NCBI GenBank assembly: GCA_949825065.1
Contig: OX463855.1
Coordinates: 40,124,301-40,188,300 of the forward strand
DNA: 64,000 bases
Source of the DNA: Odontocerum albicorne
Taxonomy: Eukaryota; Arthropoda; Insecta; Trichoptera; Odontoceridae
Direction of reading: 5' to 3'
How positions within the stretch are numbered: the first letter of the stretch is position 1; each line of letters opens with the position of its first letter. The notes under the pieces are model-generated. The model saw only the letters and a program-made list of their open reading frames with translations. It made no database searches and was not told where the DNA came from. This document shows, piece by piece, positions 21,316-32,267 of this stretch. A program made the position numbers and the translations under genes.

Positions 21316-21881
21316 TACTAAAGAAAATGTAGCATGGTCCCTGTGACGTTTCACAAGTTCGCCCCAATACAACCTTGTAACGACGTTCAGTAATTTTAAT
21401 TATTTTATCAACTTTAATATAAGCCTCGATTCTAATAAATAGCAAGTTATTTAGATAAATACATTACATAAAACTAACAATAATGACAAATTAATACATC
21501 TTTTCACAAATTAGCACAAATATGTCAGTTTGTTAAAATCAAATAATATTTGGCGACGTGCGTCAAAAGTCACTATGTTAGCCTGCATTGGCTAGGGATA
21601 GGGTATACGATAATTCGATTTTCGTTTTTTTCATGCATAAAATTAAATGTTCGTAATTAGTATTAATTCATAGGGGATCTTGACATATTTAAAAATATAT
21701 ACAAATCATACAATACATTATAAAGTCAGTATAATGAAAATTAGGAATTAAAACGTCAGTTTAAAGAAAAACAATTTTTCGATTTATAAAAATTCGATAC
21801 GTAAAAAAAACGATTTTACCCCATCTCTTTGAGATGTGACATTTCAAACGTCACGGGGATCATGCTACATTTTCTTGAGTA
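21316..21881. mobile_element. MITE family T, copy 3
   Basis: A 566-bp element flanked by TA, with inverted ends TACTAAAGAAAATGTAGCAT and ATGCTACATTTTCTTGAGTA. It is highly similar to copies 2 and 4. Confidence 0.93.
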
Positions 21882-22311
21882 TAAATACGTACATATTGAC
21901 TGGTCAATGAGTTAACTCGGTTGGATCGTCAGTATTGCCCGTATGTAACACGTCGATGTTGCATTGCTATTAATAAGTCACCCCCTCAGCCTTCTGAGTA
22001 TTACAGTTACGAAAAAGAACTACCTTATACAATCATTAATTCAGATCTTTAACCTAGAATGCGGTCACTCTGAGAGTTACTCATCAGCTGTCTTTGGCTT
22101 GACCGTGGGCTGACCTTAGCATGCACGTGAGACCGAAGAATTGAAAAAATCGTTGCAGACAACATATAAAAGTCTCGATTTAAATAACAAAATCTATTAA
22201 CTTAACATTTCACTTTTGTGACTTGAAGTCTACAAAATGGCATATTTTTTAATTTAAATTACTGTGCCTTTTGGAGCACTTAGTGACGTTTTTGTGATTT
22301 CACCATAAAAC

Positions 22312-22963
22312 ACATTGTAATTTATTTTTATCAAACACTGTTTATTCCACTTTTTTGTAACGGTATAACCCTACCAGTTTCAAGGCTTTCACCTCATCTT
22401 CAGGGGAGCACAAACAAGACTAAATTCTGTTCAAACTGGTACCGATATACATGCTTCAACGGTTGGAGGCTGAGGGGTGAGGGAGGCATGGAACGATTTC
22501 GGCCAAGAGCGGAGAGATTTTTGGGATATAACTGTTCACCAGATGTTCGGATCGATGGTACTGACTTAGAAATTTCTAGGGCCTCTAATCTGTCCAATTT
22601 ATTTCCGTTACTACTGATATGTAAGAATTTGGCATCATCGATAGAAAAAAGTATGGTTTTTACGGTGACAATGATTAGCCATTTCAGAATAAATTAAAGG
22701 ATTTGTTAAAGCGGATTTGTGTTTACGAAATCTCTTTTCAAAAGATCTTCCTATCTTTCCTATATATAAATTATCACCCGTCCCATGCCTCCCTCACCCC
22801 TCAGCCCCCAACCGTTCAAGCGTATATATCGGTACCAGTTCGGACAGAATTTAGTCTTGTTTGTGCTCCCCTGAAGATGAGGTGAAAGCATTGAAACCGG
22901 TAGGGTTATACCGTTACAAAAAAAGTGGAATAAACAGTGTTTGATAAAAATAAATTACAATGT
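22312..22963. mobile_element. Foldback element with about 190-bp inverted arms
   Basis: The left arm starts ACATTGTAATTTATTTTTAT and the right arm ends with its inverse, ATAAAAATAAATTACAATGT. The arms pair almost throughout (22312-22500 with 22776-22963), including TATAACCCTACC and CTTCAGGGGAGCACAAACAA on the left and the inverse on the right. A single-copy centre of about 275 bp remains. A second copy, with a shortened right arm, is at 56246-56735 and one arm end lies at 30980-31050. Confidence 0.9.
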
Positions 22964-23229
22964 CTTTAAACCTCCACATCGTTAATGCCTTAACTATAAA
23001 CAACATAAAACACCTTTTTGACACTTAAGTGCATTTCGGAACCATAAATTACGATTTTTAACAATTTTGTGCTGTAAGAGTACAAAAATTCATTCGTCAC
23101 TTTTGTGGCATTAAGACAAAACAAAATGAAACGAAATTAAAATTTTCTGTTCTATGACTTCTAGGTGGCATTTTGGAACCATAAGTGTTTGTGGCGTTGA
23201 AGCTGGAAATTGGCAGTTCTGCGCTTTAA

Positions 23230-23840
23230 CTCTTCCTTTCCTGTGATGTGTAACTAGTACACATTGCTTCCAAACACTTAAAAACATATCTCTATAAATA
23301 TAATAAAAACTGGGTTCAGATTTTATGTATTCTTCAGTAATACATTTACGCATTGAATGAAAAAAATAATATTAATAATAATTAGCACTTATCGGCCACA
23401 TCAGAGATATTTTGTGAAAATCAGGAATAAATTCACCAATACAATCAAACGTGTGCCAGTGTGTGACGTAGGTTTATTCATTCTAAAAACCGCTATGGGT
23501 GAGAAGCAACGCTTTTCACGTCTCACTCTCACTCTACTTCGGTATATGGGAACGCAAGAAATAGAATTTCAGTTCGTTCGCTTCTCTCGCTTAGTAGTTC
23601 GCGGGCATTCGTTTGAGGTGGTCGCTTTGCCTGTTTTGTGAACGTCGGCCGATGTTTTTTTTTCATGTTTTCAGCTATTAAATTTCAATTATTATCCCTT
23701 TTGACTTCAAATTTAATTAATTTAAGCGATTGGCTATGAATTAATTCTAATTTTTCCGATTTTAAATCGTTTATTTGTACATGTGTATTGAATACACAGC
23801 ACCGGAACGCGCGGATTTTTTAAGCACAGGAAGGGAAAGG
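23230..23840 (-). mobile_element. TTAA element family B, copy 1 (reverse)
   Basis: Flanked by TTAA on both sides (23226-23229, 23841-23844). The ends are CTCTTCCTTTCCTGTGATGT and CACAGGAAGGGAAAGG. The 611-bp sequence is the reverse of copies 2, 3, 5 and 6. The TTAA target suggests piggyBac-type mobilisation. No transposase ORF is present. Confidence 0.92.
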
Positions 23841-24811
23841 TTAAGAGCACAAAGCGACATTTTTTTGACACTTGGGAACAACAGAGTGTCATTTATGCAC
23901 TTTTATAAAGATTGGTAAGTGTCATTTATGAGAATTTTGCGATTTAAAACTATGAAGCTATACTTTTGTCACTTCGGAACTACATAAAAGTGTTAATTTT
24001 GCCAGTTTTGTGTATTTAAAAAATACAACATGTCATTTCTGACATTTTTGTATTGTGAGACATGTACGCCATATTTGCGACATTAATACTGCAATATGTA
24101 ATCGATTTTCTCCTCTATGACTTCCGAGTACCATTTTGTTCACTTTTGTGGCATTCAAACGGCAAATTGATATTATTCGCAGTTTTGGGCTTTAAAATCA
24201 TAAAATTAATAATAAACTCTTTAGAACAACAATGTGTCAATTTATCACTTTTGTGACAGTAAGACAGCAAAATGACTTATGACAATTTTATGTTTTAAGA
24301 CTTCAAACTCACACATTTGACACTTTCAAATTACATTAGTCACTTTTGTAACATTAAGATCCCAAATTGGCATTTATGAAAGTCTGTTTGACGATTCTGA
24401 AAAAACATAGAAACGTTTTCAGAACTTTGGAACCGCTAGAGAAATATTTTTGCTGTCTTAAAGTTGCAAAATGGAAATAACATTGTTTTCACTTTAAACA
24501 TTTTTTTTAATATAAGATGACAAAGTGATATTTTTGACACTTTAGAACAATATACACGCAGTATTAATTTTGACCCTATTTAAGATTCAAAAGTGGCATG
24601 CATTTATTACAATGCATTCTGCTTAAAGACTGCAAAATAGCATTTTTTTATATTATTTTTTTTTTTGTTTTTGAACCACAACGTAGCCTTTTTTTGTAAT
24701 TTCAAGTCACCAGAGGGACATTGAAGACACTTTAATGCATTAATACTACAAAATGTATTTTTAGACACTTTTGGGGTTTCAAGAAGCATTTTTAACACTG
24801 TGTCTTTTTAA

Positions 24812-25426
24812 CCTTTCCATTCCTGTGCTAAAAAAATCCCCGCGTTCCGGTGCTGTGTATTTAATACATAATCAATACACATGTAAAAATGAGCGATTTA
24901 AAATCGGAAAAATAAGAATATTCATAGCCAATCGCTTAAATTAATTAAATTTAAAATCAAAAGTGATATTTGAAATTTAATTGCTGAAAACATGAAAAAA
25001 AATCATCGGCCGACGTTCACATAACGGGCGAAGCGACTACCTCAACCCAAAGCCCGCGAACTACTGAAGCGAGAGAAGCGAGCGAACTGCGATTTTATTT
25101 CTTGCGTTCCCATATACCGAAGTAGAGTGAGAGTGAGATGTGAATAGCGTCGCTTCTTCACCCATAGCGGTTTTTTAGAATAAATATACCTACGTCACAC
25201 ACTGGCACACGTTTGATTGTATTGGTGAATTCATTCACGATTTTCACACAATATCCCTGATGTGGCCGATAAGTGCTAATTATTATTAATATTATTTTTT
25301 CATTCAATGCGTAAATGTATTGCGGAGGAATAACTAAAATCTGGACCCAATATTTATTATATTTATAGAGATATTAAAGTTTTTAGAAGCAGTGTGTATT
25401 AGTTACACATCACAGGACAGGAAGGG
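24812..25426 (+). mobile_element. TTAA element family B, copy 2
   Basis: The 615-bp element is flanked by TTAA. Ends: CCTTTCCATTCCTGTGC and CATCACAGGACAGGAAGGG. It has the opposite orientation to copy 1, from which it is separated by 971 bp, forming a large inverted pair. Confidence 0.92.
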
Positions 25427-25599
25427 TTAAACATTTGTGATGTCTTCAAAACCCGCATAATGTATTTTTGTGACTCCACCATCACAAACGTGTAAAAGCA
25501 TAATATATATGTATTTTTTTAAAATGAATTCAGGATCATACATACAAACATATCACCACACCATCATCACACAGATTTTATACTGTCTGGTTCGAGTAT

Positions 25600-26135
25600 A
25601 TATGTTTTAGTGACTCGTTGACATTTTGCCTATCGCTACACGCCCTTCGTTCTCCCTCGTAACTCTTCCATCTTCTTCTAGAAAATACTAAATAAATAAC
25701 AGAATTCTTCCACTAAATATAATAATTCATATGTCACCCATATATCGCAATTAATTTTCCTTTTACACTTTTCTATCGCCATGACTTAAGTTTTTACAAC
25801 ATCCATCTTCAAATCTTTCTCTTTACATCTCTCCTTCAATTTATTCATCGGACTCCGATATTATTCTCATTCTCCGCTTACAATTTATTCTCATTCTCCG
25901 CTTATTCTCATTCTCCGCTATTATTCTCATTCTCCGCTTACAATTTATTCTCATTCTCCGCTTATTCTCATTCTCCGCTATTATTATCATTCTCCGTTTA
26001 CACTATCATATCATCAGCATACAGCAATCCGCACACACCCGTTGACCTATGTAGTTCGTTCACACATGAATCGGTGTAAAACAACCAGGGTGACATAACA
26101 CATCCTTGCTTTACTCCTTTTAAGATATTGAACCA
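25600..26135 (-). pseudogene. LINE reverse-transcriptase core with YADD motif
   Basis: The minus strand from about 26133 reads EWFNILKGVKQGCVMSPWLF, then YTDSCVNELHRSTGVCGLLY and ADDMIV before a stop. GVKQGCVMSP and GLLYADD are reverse-transcriptase motifs; YADD carries two catalytic Asp. Further along, NKLKERCKEKDLKMDVVKT and VMAIEKCKRKIN match the following RT region. Between the two parts is the small tandem repeat at 25855-26000, which seems to have grown inside the ORF. It is dead as a gene. It probably belongs with the LINE whose C-terminus is at 57985 and 881-3270. Confidence 0.85.
25855..26000. repeat. Minisatellite of TATTCTCATTCTCCGCT units
   Basis: Short and long units (about 20 and 28 bp) alternate in two nearly identical blocks of about 60 bp. 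It lies within the RT remnant. Confidence 0.9.
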
Positions 26136-26188
26136 TTCATTCTAATGCACGCACTACTTTCAGTATATAATGATGCTTTACCAAGTTA

Positions 26189-26905
26189 GGTGTCTTTCAA
26201 ATTGAGCAGTTTTTTTTTTATTCTTGGATAAAACACAGATGGCGTCACAAACTTGCCTGGGTCTTGTGACATTTGAAAAGTGTAATGTATGACATTTATA
26301 AAAATGGAATCGTATACTATACAATACAACAACGCGTTCAAATTGTTGAATTATTTTATATATCGTAATCTCCGGAAACGATGATGTCAATTGGCCACCA
26401 AGATCATGTGATCTGACCCTGTTGGACTATTTTCTCTGAGGTTACGTGAAAAGCCAGGTCTATAAGAATGACCCCCGATCAATTACTGAAGAGTGGACAT
26501 CTGTGGAGCGGCAAAAGGTGGACATTTGGCGGATATTGTTTTTTTGTGTTTAAATGTCATACATTATACTTTAACCCTGAGAGTGCTACGAGAAAAAAAT
26601 ATAATTGTCTATCTAGTGCCGAGATATATTTACGATTCGGACGTTCGTGATAAAAATTTATTTTAAACAACAAAAAAAACAAAAAATATATATTTTTACA
26701 ACATAAATATATTTTAGAATATGCACCCTTGTATTCTAAATGAATAATATTCATTTAGAATACAAGGGTAGAACAAATTTCTTCCACTGCTATAGCAGTG
26801 CGCCGATCTCTCAGGGTTAATGACCAATAAAAAGTTTTTTGAAATCAAAGCAAATTGTGTGTTTTATTCAAGAATTAAAAAAACCGCTCAATTTGAAAGA
26901 CCCTT
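26189..26905 (+). mobile_element. IS630/mariner-type element family E, copy 1, with nested MITE
   Basis: The ends (GGTGTCTTTCAAATTGAGCA and CTCAATTTGAAAGACCCTT) are inverted and flanked by TA. The interior keeps the start of a transposase (ATGGAATCG near 26304) joined by a large deletion to its C-terminal end (GDDVNWPPRSCDLTLLDYF in frame-corrected reading, then YVKSQVYKNDPRSI). A family A MITE is inserted at the TTAA at 26571. Confidence 0.85.
26575..26816. mobile_element. piggyBac-like MITE family A, copy 2
   Basis: A 242-bp element flanked by TTAA, with the same ends as copy 1 (CCCTGAGAGTGCTACGAG, GCGCCGATCTCTCAGGG). It is nested in the family E element. Confidence 0.93.
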
Positions 26906-27765
26906 TAGCATCATATCTTTAAAGTGGATGCTGTGTAAAATGCTGAACGTGTAAGGATCACATAACGGAAGACCTGCAGAGGTTCTCTGTAGGTCGCTTT
27001 CCTTTTCGTGAGTTTTCTTCGGTTTCCTCACCAAATATTAAGTCCTCACGTATATGCAAATGCGGGGAAGCTCCAATTTATAAGGCCGCAACCGCTACCT
27101 TCGCATCCTCACACTTTACACTTTTACCGTACAATTTAATTTAATTTAAATATCCATTTTTTGAAATCAAAGCAAATTGTGTGTTTTATTGAAGAATTTT
27201 TAAAAATTGAATGAAAAAATCGCAAAAATTTGAAAGACCCTTTATTAATTGCATTCAACACCACATTCATTCAATATTTTACATAGCTTGCCTCTTATCA
27301 CGCGGTCATTTGTTTCTCTTAAGGATAACAAAGTGTCACATTTTTACAACTTAACACTATAAAGTAAACACACAAGTATGTATGTATAATGCTCGTATCT
27401 TCAGTCGATTGTAACCGCGAATCGATTTGTAAAATGCACTGCACCATTTTGTGGAAAGCGGTTTTTTTTATGAACCCAAGTCGCGACTGGCAATCTAACT
27501 TTTGCACTTAATTCGGCAGAAAGTGAAAAAGTTTCAACACTTCCTCGCGACTGGAATCAAGGCGAGGGAAATAATCACATGCATGACTATCCGTCACGTG
27601 TTTCCCCCATCCATAACACTACTACCGCAGCGATTCTCAACTCTATTGAAATGTCAAGTCCTCGTTACATTTCAAGAAATTCAAAAGTTTACTTGCACTC
27701 GATCTTCTAACACTAGAGCCCAAATACTCCATTACACAATCTTCCATCCTCCTCCGTGGTTGCAG
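26906..27765. other. Non-coding stretch with repeat fragments
   Basis: 26960-27130 belongs to the dispersed repeat also at 20862 and 60225. 27155-27245 repeats the right end of the family E element (TTTTTTGAAATCAAAGCAAA, then GAAAGACCCTTTA), so a second partial copy lies alongside. 27711-27765 is the start of the CCCAAA...CCTCC array that resumes at 28406. Confidence 0.55.
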
Positions 27766-27767
27766 TC

Positions 27768-28405
27768 CTAAGACTGGTTTGCAGCAATTTCAACTCTTCT
27801 CCTCCATTCCCCCCTGTCCTGTGCGGCTCTTTTTAAATCTGTATATGTTGAGCAGCGCACGTCCACCAACAGGTCCTCCAGGTACTCTCGGCGTGGGCGT
27901 CCCCTAGAGTCTGTCCCCTCGGTCATACCCTCCATTATGGCATGCAAGAGGCCCTCTTGTCGTATTATATGACCGATCCATCTTGCACGCCTTTCGGACA
28001 GGATCCTGAGCAGGTGCCTTCCTCCTTCGATTCGTTGGAGAACCTCTTCATTTGGGATCCTCCGGGAAATTCCTAATAGTCTTCTATAGGACCACATCTC
28101 AAAAGCCTCTAGTCTTCGTCTATCTCTTTCGGATAGGCACCATGTCTCGCAGCCGTACATCAAGATACTTCATACATAGGTCTTGATGAGGAGTATTCTC
28201 AGTTTTAGGTCTATATTATTTGATTCTATTATTTTCGACCTTTTATTAAATGCAAGTCTAGCCTGATGTATACGGCTGTAGACCTCGCTCTTGGACCGAC
28301 CGTCCCATGTTATTTTGCTCCCGAGGTAGACAAACTCCTTGGTGTTCTTTAGTGGTTTACCCGACATCACTATTCTCATCTGGTGTTGCGCTCGGCCTAC
28401 AGTCG
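27768..28405 (-). pseudogene. LINE reverse transcriptase C-terminal half with one nonsense codon
   Basis: The minus strand reads, after an array-derived start, FVYLGSKITWDGRSKSEV, RLAFNKRSKIIESNNIDLKL, RILLIKTYV, a TGA stop, then SILMYGCETWCLSERDRRRL, EAFEMWSYRRLLGISRRIPN, EEVLQRIEG, RARWIGHIIRQEG, RGRPRREYLEDLL and ends at 27768. The single stop replaces the Trp normally found in YVWS. Apart from it the frame is open for more than 200 codons, so this copy is young. The YADD region is missing (5' truncation). The fragment interrupts a tandem array. Confidence 0.9.
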
Positions 28406-29110
28406 GCCTCCTAACCATAGAACCCAAAACTCCATTGCACATTTTCCCCCAACCTCTAAAGCCCAAAACTTCTTTTGTACATTTCCTCCATAACCCTAAA
28501 TTCCAAATATTCCACTATAAATTTTGTCTCCTATCTCAAAACTACACTTCTTATTTTTCCCCCTATTCCTAGAGGTCAAATACTCCACTATAAATTTTGC
28601 CCCCTATCCGTAACATTCAAAATTCCACTACACAACATTCTCCCTACCCCTAGAGCCCAAACACTCGACTGCAAATTTTGCCCCATATCCTAGAGCCCAA
28701 AACAAAACTACATTTCCCCCCTATCCTTAGCGTCCAAATACTATACTGCATATCGTCGTTGTTCTGCGAAAAGCATTTAAGTCCAAATATTAAGTTTTGA
28801 GACAAATGCAATTTAAGTTTCGGAAGGCGATGTAAAATCAAGTTATATGACTTTTTATCTTTTCATAACAGCGAAAGCATATAACTTTTGGGCATAAATG
28901 TTCTTTTCCATGTGTACATACTTAGATTTTAAGGAAAATGGCATCAAAAAGTCATTTCAAGCATAAAGCAAAAATGGACTTAAATGCTTTCCGCAGAACA
29001 ACGACGATATTTTGCCCCCTACCCCTAGAGCCTAAAACTTCACGGCATATTTTTTCGCTTACCCCTAGAGATCCACAGTACATTTTGCCACCTATCGTGA
29101 TTTTGTTGAG
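28406..29110. repeat. Degenerate array of CCCCTAGAGCCCAAA...ATTTTGCCCCCTATCC units
   Basis: Irregular units of roughly 40-65 bp recur, such as CCTAGAGCCCAAAACTTC and CATTTTGCCCCCTAT variants. The array begins before the LINE at 27711 and also holds the MITE 28753-29007. Confidence 0.7.
28753..29007. mobile_element. MITE with TA target (255 bp)
   Basis: The ends TCGTCGTTGTTCTGCGAAAA and GCAGAACAACGACGA are inverted, extend to about 32 bp (through GCATTTAAGTCCA), and are flanked by TA. No ORF is seen. Confidence 0.9.
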
Positions 29111-29246
29111 TCGGAGTCAGGAGATACTCGTACTAACAAGGTATAAATTAAAATTTAAAAGAATTACATTTTACAAAACTTATTGGCTACATAAATTACA
29201 TTATAAAATAATGATCTATGCACCATTTAGTACCATGGAGGATGTA

Positions 29247-29925
29247 CTAGGCGTATCCAGAAAGTAAGTGTACTGAGGCTCTCACGACCGGATGGATTTT
29301 ATTTTCGACATGTTGGCTACACTTCCGTGTAGCCTGACCCTTCCCCTCCGCAACGAGACCGGTTCGAGGTCAGTACTTTGAGAAGTGTCGACGCGACAAC
29401 ACGTTTCGTGAAAAATGTCAATCCAATCTCCCGCCAACTGCGAAATAAATAATGCCGGGCAAGAGTTTTTGAGGCGCTGTAAAATCCATGGAGATGAATT
29501 TCTCCACTCCATCGTTACTGGAGATGAAACTTGGGTTGCACACTACACGCCTGAAACCAAAAGGCAGTCTCAACAGTGGCGTCACACCTCTTCACCCTCC
29601 GCCAAAAAGTTCAAAACCACAATTTCAGCCAAGAAAATCATGGCATCCGTGTTTTGGGACTGTCAAGGCATAATTTTAATTGAATATATGCCTCAAGGGG
29701 AGACCATCAACTCTGCAAGATACTGTGAGACCTTAAAAAATTGCGGAGGGCGATTCAGAACAAGAGGAGAGGCATGCTGACAAAGGGAGTCTGCCTGCTG
29801 CACGACAATGCCAGACCACACACGGCCAACGCCACGGAGGAACTGCTCGCCTCGTTTAAATGGGATGTCCTGAACCATCCCGCGCATTCCCCTGACCTAG
29901 CACCTTCAGATTACTAGCTCTTTAC
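29247..29925 (+). mobile_element. Mariner (DD34D) copy 1, 3'-truncated
   Basis: TA precedes CTAGGCGTATCCAGAAAGTA. The ORF from 29415 reads MSIQSPANCEINNAGQEFLR, then HSIVTGDETWVAHYTPETKR (first catalytic Asp), then ASVFWDCQGIILIEYMPQGE. A frameshift near 29740 is followed by LLHDNARPHTANAT (second Asp) and HSPDLAPSDY in another frame. The DNA-binding N-terminus is deleted. The right end is lost after about 29920. It is closely related to 60617-61569. Confidence 0.9.
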
Positions 29926-30116
29926 CTCCATGATTTAGTACGAATTATTATGCCACCATGATTTAGTACGAATAGCGTGAAATATGATTAGGAATTCTCA
30001 TAGAGATTATTTCCAAAAAAACTACATTTAGTTTATTTCTTGAATCTTAAGAAAAGACGTTTGTGTCTTTTTGTGGTATCATGTTTATACGTTTGTGATA
30101 AAATAAATAAGACACA
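29926..30116. other. Short AT-rich spacer
   Basis: A short duplication, CCATGATTTAGTACGAAT, flanks the truncated end of the mariner. Nothing else is recognised. Confidence 0.4.
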
Positions 30117-30298
30117 TTTTTTAACCTATCGAATTTTATTGCCACGTTGTAATCTCTTCCAACCAACCAGAAATACGTTTTAATGGGTCTTAAGTGAAAA
30201 CCAGACTGAAATCCCAATTTTAAAAAATCTGTGTTTCAGCGGGGATCGAACCCGCAACCTCCAAATCGACAGACAAGCGTCTTATCGCCAGGCCACGT
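30117..30298 (-). mobile_element. tRNA-derived SINE, reverse orientation
   Basis: The complement carries TGGCCTGGCGATAAGACGC (A-box region) and GGTTGCGGGTTCGATCCCCG (B box), then the SINE body CACTTAAG and the tail TGGTTGGTTGGAAGAGATTA-like sequence, ending in poly-T on this strand. It matches the plus-strand copies at 43132 and 51538. Confidence 0.88.
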
Positions 30299-30300
30299 TA

Positions 30301-30720
30301 ATTGTTTTTTATTAGTTGCAACCCGTGAAATATTCACGGAAATAAAACAAATTCTACATTTATGAAAATATATATTCATAAATGTAAAATTTGTTTATAT
30401 ACGAGTATATAATTTATACATCGTCCCCTTTTACACCGGTTCAAAAATTGTTAGCTATGTATTTAAAATTCGTTCAGTATCACGGACCCACCGAGATTCA
30501 AATTTCGAATTACTTTCGGAGAGAATCCAAGTATTCCTCTCTCGCTCTCTTGTATTCGAAATTCAATTCTCGTATTATTTCTTTGGCGACAACCGTCGTA
30601 CGGGCTTTGGCCTATTTATACTTGTTTTGTATTCACTACTGTATTATTTTGAGTTCACAACCGGTTTCAGAGACCTCTGTCTTCCTCGTCAGGTGAAAGA
30701 TGGATTTAAGTAGTTACGCC
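30301..30720 (-). mobile_element. Repeat family H, copy 1 (Helitron-like 3' end)
   Basis: On the minus strand the repeat ends CCGTGAATATTTCACGG, GTTGCAA, CTAA: a 7-bp stem with a 3-base loop, a 7-base spacer and a CTRR terminus, the form of a Helitron 3' end. Upstream it shares GTCGCCAAAGAAATAATACG and GGTGTAAAAGGGGACGATG with 40330-41275. No helicase gene is present. Near its 5' part is a CTGACGAG...GAAACCGG motif. Confidence 0.55.
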
Positions 30721-30738
30721 ACACAATTAAGTACAGTA

Positions 30739-30955
30739 CCCGGCGGTAAGTAACAGACATCGGGCTTAAGAACGAGACTGTCGGCCATAATCGGCTAACT
30801 TCAGTTTAGTAGAGGGTTGTCTCTGTTCTTTCTATGTAGAGACACTGAACTGTTATCGCATCGTGCGACAGAGACGACGCTCAACAAAGCCGAAGTTAAC
30901 CGATTATGGCTGATAGTCTCTTTCTTAAGCCCGATGTATATTACTTACCGCCGGG
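30739..30955. mobile_element. MITE family C, copy 2
   Basis: Ends CCCGGCGGTAAGTAA and TTACTTACCGCCGGG, flanked by TA on both sides; 217 bp. The interior inverted arm includes CGGCCATAATCGGCTAACTT. Confidence 0.95.
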
Positions 30956-31427
30956 TACTTGTACAACATATGGTTATCAATACATAAAAAGTGGAATAAA
31001 CAGTATTTGATAAAACAAATTACAATGTCTTTAAACCTCCACAATGTTAATTCCTCAACTATAAATATTATAATTGAAATTATTTTTACGTGGGCTTAGC
31101 GGAATTCCAATGCTGCACGGAACACTGTTTGGGAAACACTACTCTAACGTCAACCACAACGGAATAGCAGTTGTGTAAATATACAACTTGGAAAAATTGA
31201 AAAGTTTGTAAAGACTTCAAGACATTGGCAACATTTCTACTTCACGGGCAGATTTTAAATTCAATTTATGAAAGTCAAATAATAAGTTTTAGGCGCCAGT
31301 GCTCTTTCTAATGGTAGGCGTTCTTCCTAAGTAAGCTGTTGTTCCGGGTTAAATTCAGACTGGGGTCACGACGACCTTCGTAACCTAGTTGGTAAGACGC
31401 CTTGCTTTTTTCTTATTTTTATTAATA
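30956..31427. other. Fragments: foldback arm end and SINE head
   Basis: 30985-31050 matches the outer arm of the foldback element (GTGGAATAAACAGTATTTGA, then AAATTACAATG). 31370-31415 reads GACCTTCGTAACCTAGTTGG TAAGACGCC with a break in this writing, an A-box-like SINE head cut by the Tigger-like insertion. Confidence 0.5.
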
Positions 31428-31572
31428 CATGCGGCCCTCGACTTTTGCACATAATTGGTTCGTGAAAATGTGCGCGAATGTTGAATGTTCGAAAGTAGAG
31501 GGATGTAAAAAAAACATCAAAAATTATATTTTTAAATATACATTTATCAACAATAATATTTATTAATCAATA

Positions 31573-32240
31573 ATATATTTATTTCTATTTATTTATTTAA
31601 CACTTTTATTGCAATACAATCTGGCGGGCTTATTGCCAGGCAACAATTTCGTCCAACCAACCAGACAAAAGTAAATGAAGCAAGTTACGTGGTCGCATAA
31701 ATCATTCAAATGACTATCCATCCCCACGAAATCCATAAACATATACGTGAGCACATACCCACGAACCCCACAAAGACAGACAATCACCCGAACATTCTTT
31801 TTCATATAAAGTGAGATATCATCAATCAAAAGGAAAGGTAGGGATGGTGGAGAGGAAAGGAAAAGAAAAATCAGGAATGTAACACGTTATATTACTGATT
31901 AGTAATTAAGAGTTTTTTCAGTCGCTTCTTAAAGCATGCCAAGAACGGAGCGAGTCTTATATTGGTTTGTAACTGATTTCAGAGTCTCACTGCATGGACA
32001 GTAAATGAAGACGTAAAAAAAGAGGAGCAGTGAACTGGAAAGGCCAATAAACAATCTCTGTTTGAGCGTAGCGCTAATCCATGATTGGAAAGACGCTGAA
32101 AATTTTCGGCGAGATAAGAGGGTGCCGCGGGACAGTTAAGGATATTATACAATAGAGACAGTATGTGAATTTGGCGTCTATTTCTAACATTCAACCAGTT
32201 CAATGCCTTTTGGTATGAAGTTATATGATATATATACACT
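31573..32240 (-). mobile_element. LINE family J 3' end, copy 2
   Basis: The minus strand from 32239 reads YHITSYQKALNWLNVRNRRQ, IHILSLLYNILNCPAAPSYL, AENFQRLSNHGLALRSNRDC and on to a Leu-rich tail, the form of the C-terminus of CR1/Jockey-like reverse transcriptases. The 3' untranslated part follows to a (TTTA)n tail at 31573. It is 5'-truncated. Confidence 0.85.
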
Positions 32241-32267
32241 ATACATAATTAAATTAACGAGGCGTGT

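Larger units (their letters stand above)
22190..25500. repeat. Degenerate array with CACTTTTGTG/TGACATTT phrases, broken by three insertions
   Basis: In the parts not covered by other elements (22190-22311, 22964-23229, 23841-24811, 25427-25500) phrases such as TTTTGACACTTTGGAACAAC, CACTTTTGTGGCATTAAGAC and AAATGGCATTT recur irregularly. The insertions are the foldback element 22312-22963 and the two TTAA elements 23230-23840 and 24812-25426. No coding potential was found. Confidence 0.6.
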
